Below are positions 62,201 to 64,000 of a DNA stretch of 64,000 bases, piece after piece. The position numbers and the translations under genes were made by a program. The DNA is taken from the NCBI RefSeq assembly GCF_018304965.1, contig NZ_JAGQED010000001.1, positions 62,001-126,000 of the forward strand, written 5' to 3'. The first letter of the stretch is position 1. Each line of letters begins with the position of its first letter. The DNA comes from Collimonas antrihumi (GTDB lineage Bacteria; Pseudomonadota; Gammaproteobacteria; Burkholderiales; Burkholderiaceae_D). The notes under the pieces are model-generated. The model worked only from the letters and a program-made list of their open reading frames with translations, had not been told where the DNA came from and searched no databases.

Positions 62201-64000
62201 TGAAGCGTTCCGAGTTCATCACATTGACATTGAATGTCAGAGTCAACACACCTGCGACGGCTTCGATCATCAACGTCGCAACGACGCCAACCCAGTCCAG
62301 CTGCGGACCTTATGACGGCGCGTCGTGTACTTTTACGCCGCCTGTGCCGAACTGCCAGATACCGGCTGATCCGCTTAAACCGACGCCGGCAGAATTGGCG
62401 AACCCTGCGTTCTGCCATCCGGTGGTCAACCCGATCGCCAAGCCTAGCCTGCAAGTAGTCAAATCCCATAGCGGTAATTTTACCGCCGGCGCAATCGCCA
62501 GCTACACGCTCACCGTCAGCAATACCGGCGGTACGCCAACAACCGGCGCAATCCATCTGAGCGATCTGCTGCCGGCAGGCATGAGCCTGGTGGCAGGTTC
62601 CATTGCCAGCAGCAGCGGCGCCATCAGTAATATCGTCGTCAATGGCCAGACGCTGGCTTTCGATTTGACGCCGACCACGCCGATAGCCGCGGCCGGCAGC
62701 GTGACCGTGACCTACAACGTGAATGTCGCGGCTACCGCAACCGGGACGTTGACAAATTACGCCGGTGTGACGGGTGGTGGCGATCCTGCCGCACCGGTCA
62801 CCCCGGGTGCGGCTTGTAACGACAGCACGCATTGCAGCAGCGATCCGACTGTAATTAATCCTGTTCCCTTCCTCAAGTTGAGCAAAGTACATAGCGGCAG
62901 TTTTGCGGCCGGGTCCACTGGCAACTACACGCTGACTGTCACCAATACAGGTGGCACTTCTACTACCGGCGCACTCAATATCAGCGATCTGCTGCCGACC
63001 GGGATTAGCCTGGTTGGCGGTTCCGTCGCCAGCGGCAGCGGCAGTGTCAGTAATGTCGCCATCAACGGCCAGACCGTCACTTTCAACCTGACGCCGACTG
63101 CACCGATACCTGCCGCCGGCAGTGTCACCGTGACTTATGCGGTGAATGTGGCAGCTGCCGCTACTGGAACCTTGATCAATTACGCTGCCGTATCTGGCGG
63201 CGGCGATCCGACCCCGCCGCTCACGCCCGGCGCATCATGCAGCGACACTAATCATTGCGCCAACGATTCAACTGCAATTACGCCATTGCCGCAACTCAAA
63301 ATAGTCAAGACCCACACAGGCAACCTGACTAACGGCTCCAGCACCACTTATAACCTTGCGATCAGCAATATCGGTGGCGCACCTACTGCAGGTGCTATCA
63401 AGGTTAGCGATCTGTTGCCCGCCGGCGTGACGGTGACTGCCGGCGCAGTCACCAGTAGCAGCGGCGGTGTCAGCAATGTTGCGATCAGTGGGCAGAACAT
63501 GAGCTTCAGCCTGACGCCAACAACGCCGCTGGCGCCCGGCGCCAGCATTACCGTGAGTTACCTGGCAAACATCGCTGCGACAGCGAAGGGGAACCTGATA
63601 AATTACGTCAGCGTCACCGGCGGCGGCGATCCGACCCCGCCAGCGACGCCTGGCGCCTCATGCAGTGACGCCAATCATTGCAGCAACGATGCCGCGGCGA
63701 TCACTGTCGCGCCAGATCTCAAACTGCAAAAAACGCACAGCGGCAACTTTACCGCGGGCTCTAGCGGCAGCTATACAGTCACTATCGGTAACAACGGCCA
63801 GAATCCGACCAGCGGTGCGATCCATGTCGCCGATCTGCTGCCTGCAGGCATGAGTCTGGTGAGCGGTTCTGTCACAAGCAGCGCTGGCAGTATCAGCAAT
63901 GTCGTCAGCAGCGGGCAGAATGTGACGTTCGATCTCACGCCAGCCACGCCACTTGCCGCTGGCGCCAGCATCGCCGTGACATACAGCGTAAATATCGCTG
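59218..64000 (+). CDS. Large exported repeat protein, DUF11/DUF7507-like, partial at 3' end
   Basis: The frame from ATG 59218 (gagagg site) stays open to the window edge: 1594 codons with no stop. A Sec signal peptide spans ~1-32 (ending ALSQ). The body is a run of immunoglobulin-like domains rich in Thr, Ala, Gly, Ser and Asn, each with 'LPAGM'- or 'DLLPAG'-type blocks and paired cysteines, as in DUF11 and related bacterial surface domains. From 62449 the repeats become near-identical with an exact 423-bp period (starts at 62449, 62872, 63295, 63718). Each repeat begins (L)K-x-x-K-x-H-S-G and carries 'TVSNTGG' and 'VTYxVNxA' blocks. Likely a large outer-surface or secreted adhesin or matrix protein; the C-terminal anchor lies outside the window. 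Confidence 0.85.
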   Translation, partial: MVFLQRVEKRKSLFTGILLAVCSFLWSGAALSQVTGVNKSFNPVQIQDRAPFNVSHLSIVIANQTPGQTLTNFNLTDNLPAGVTVAANPNIRNACGATLSATPGATLVTVAGGQAQFGDICTFQVDVVATTAGIYTNTIPAGAALADGQTVPQAASASLTVIRRDTGLPQVSSKAFSPNSILSGQTSTMTITLNNTNILPLTNTNLNDTFPAGMTIANTAAATTTCGGTLNAAPGAGQFSLTGGTIPAGGTCTVTMPVVGDIGAATGTVNLSNTIKAGDLTSLNGQVTPPLANAGATTGTLAVTARPADRLTKSFSVASAYVGQAFSMTWTIYNDTGTAWTGLGVSDTLPAGLALYTNPTALSTTCTGGAVTSQPGNIVRLAGGSLPAGQSCTVTAKVVGTAAGAPVNTIPANTMQTTQGISNPLPASATVTLNPTSAGQNPTLSVGKNFTQLITEAALNPAGALPVGHAPGTVTGGLIDMSVTLTKVIPAGGVNIDLQPLTFADNWAATAPNLSVFSTVSNSCGGTLVATPGSKTMTLTNGVVPQASANCVVRLRLKADTALLPPTQGTPQSNTVNACIGAGPCSAGSPSAIANALIVGSPPLFPAKSFNPATLPLNGTTKATITIQNPASTTRFKLKAVDTLPAGLMFATPLGAAVSCTNNGVVIPTYQTAGKTLTFLVSQLNGFNSSAAPPACTITFNVVADTSSGLAVPGATATNSILANAVTATDVSGTPDPSATNIQPADANVTFVATVQAPQVSKGFNPIVVFQENGNGKIDSNIQGTGVGELTTLTLQIINPNSTGGPGLTGLNMSDTLPAGLVFAFVPNVTRSSCGAPTVTAPAGGQTISITNATVPAGTSCVVTVDVIGNAKGNLINTIPANAVQTAQGVTNASPASATLTVLGTTPISSLFKDVTQTGSSTSIQGVAIVPGELLTYNLKLSNPGYLPLTLATDVRQVSDVIPAGTTFVSAGGAVPGVLSAGKVTWDLTASPQVLKRSEFITLTLNVRVNTPATASIINVATTPTQSSCGPYDGASCTFTPPVPNCQIPADPLKPTPAELANPAFCHPVVNPIAKPSLQVVKSHSGNFTAGAIASYTLTVSNTGGTPTTGAIHLSDLLPAGMSLVAGSIASSSGAISNIVVNGQTLAFDLTPTTPIAAAGSVTVTYNVNVAATATGTLTNYAGVTGGGDPAAPVTPGAACNDSTHCSSDPTVINPVPFLKLSKVHSGSFAAGSTGNYTLTVTNTGGTSTTGALNISDLLPTGISLVGGSVASGSGSVSNVAINGQTVTFNLTPTAPIPAAGSVTVTYAVNVAAAATGTLINYAAVSGGGDPTPPLTPGASCSDTNHCANDSTAITPLPQLKIVKTHTGNLTNGSSTTYNLAISNIGGAPTAGAIKVSDLLPAGVTVTAGAVTSSSGGVSNVAISGQNMSFSLTPTTPLAPGASITVSYLANIAATAKGNLINYVSVTGGGDPTPPATPGASCSDANHCSNDAAAITVAPDLKLQKTHSGNFTAGSSGSYTVTIGNNGQNPTSGAIHVADLLPAGMSLVSGSVTSSAGSISNVVSSGQNVTFDLTPATPLAAGASIAVTYSVNIA

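Overview
The window looks like the chromosome of a soil or plant-associated betaproteobacterium, most likely Burkholderiales/Oxalobacteraceae (Collimonas- or Herbaspirillum-like). This is inferred from the earP-efp pair with Arg32 in EF-P, the nadE-PII gene pair, the mix of LysR, MFS and MHS genes, and several families of GC-rich palindromic intergenic repeats. No rRNA, tRNA, CRISPR array, complete insertion sequence or phage gene was found.

Layout. 0-9.5 kb: an NMT1/SsuA-type ABC importer, then a Tat-exported molybdenum hydroxylase (large subunit, 2Fe-2S subunit, tri-haem lipoprotein cytochrome c), its XdhC-like maturation factor and a small cupin. 9.7-12.2 kb: TonB, a TAXI-type binding protein and a PhnA/YjdM zinc-ribbon protein. 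12.2-20 kb: a patchwork of an orphan ParB-like gene, an NAD-dependent dehydrogenase, a thioesterase, a large UPF0182 membrane protein and at least five gene remnants (LysR, ICMT-like, MFS, cupin, sulfatase). 20-28 kb: a permease with a CSCC motif, a YadGH-like ABC exporter, a DHA2 MFS pump, an M20 peptidase and an HxlR regulator divergent from a membrane protein. 28-38 kb: a LysR gene divergent from an amino-acid-type binding protein with mmsA-mmsB, then an AstE/AspA-like hydrolase with an MHS transporter and a LysR regulator. 37.6-39.5 kb: an Rrf2 regulator and its probable MFS target, with three copies of a shared operator. 39.6-41.5 kb: efp and earP. 41.8-45.8 kb: gbsR-cydP-cydA-cydB-cydX, encoding a cytochrome bd oxidase; cydX has only 56 codons. 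46-48.5 kb: ppa, a VapBC-like toxin-antitoxin pair and an EamA transporter. 48.8-52.7 kb: kdgD-gudD-MFS for glucarate use. 52.8-56.7 kb: a DUF482 protein, then glutamine-dependent NAD synthetase and a PII protein. 57.3 kb to the end: a CPA1 antiporter and a very large exported repeat protein that runs off the window with no stop codon.

Most notable observations. (1) Two copies of a 165-bp element with 16-bp terminal inverted repeats; one sits exactly inside the ppa terminator, flanked by a 12-bp target duplication. (2) A dispersed palindromic repeat family at five sites. (3) Clear operator architectures for the HxlR, Rrf2 and GbsR-type regulators. (4) A 423-bp (141-codon) exact-period repeat in the terminal DUF11-like gene. 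(5) A cluster of decayed genes around an apparently foreign UPF0182 gene. No wholly new defence or mobile system could be supported from the sequence alone.
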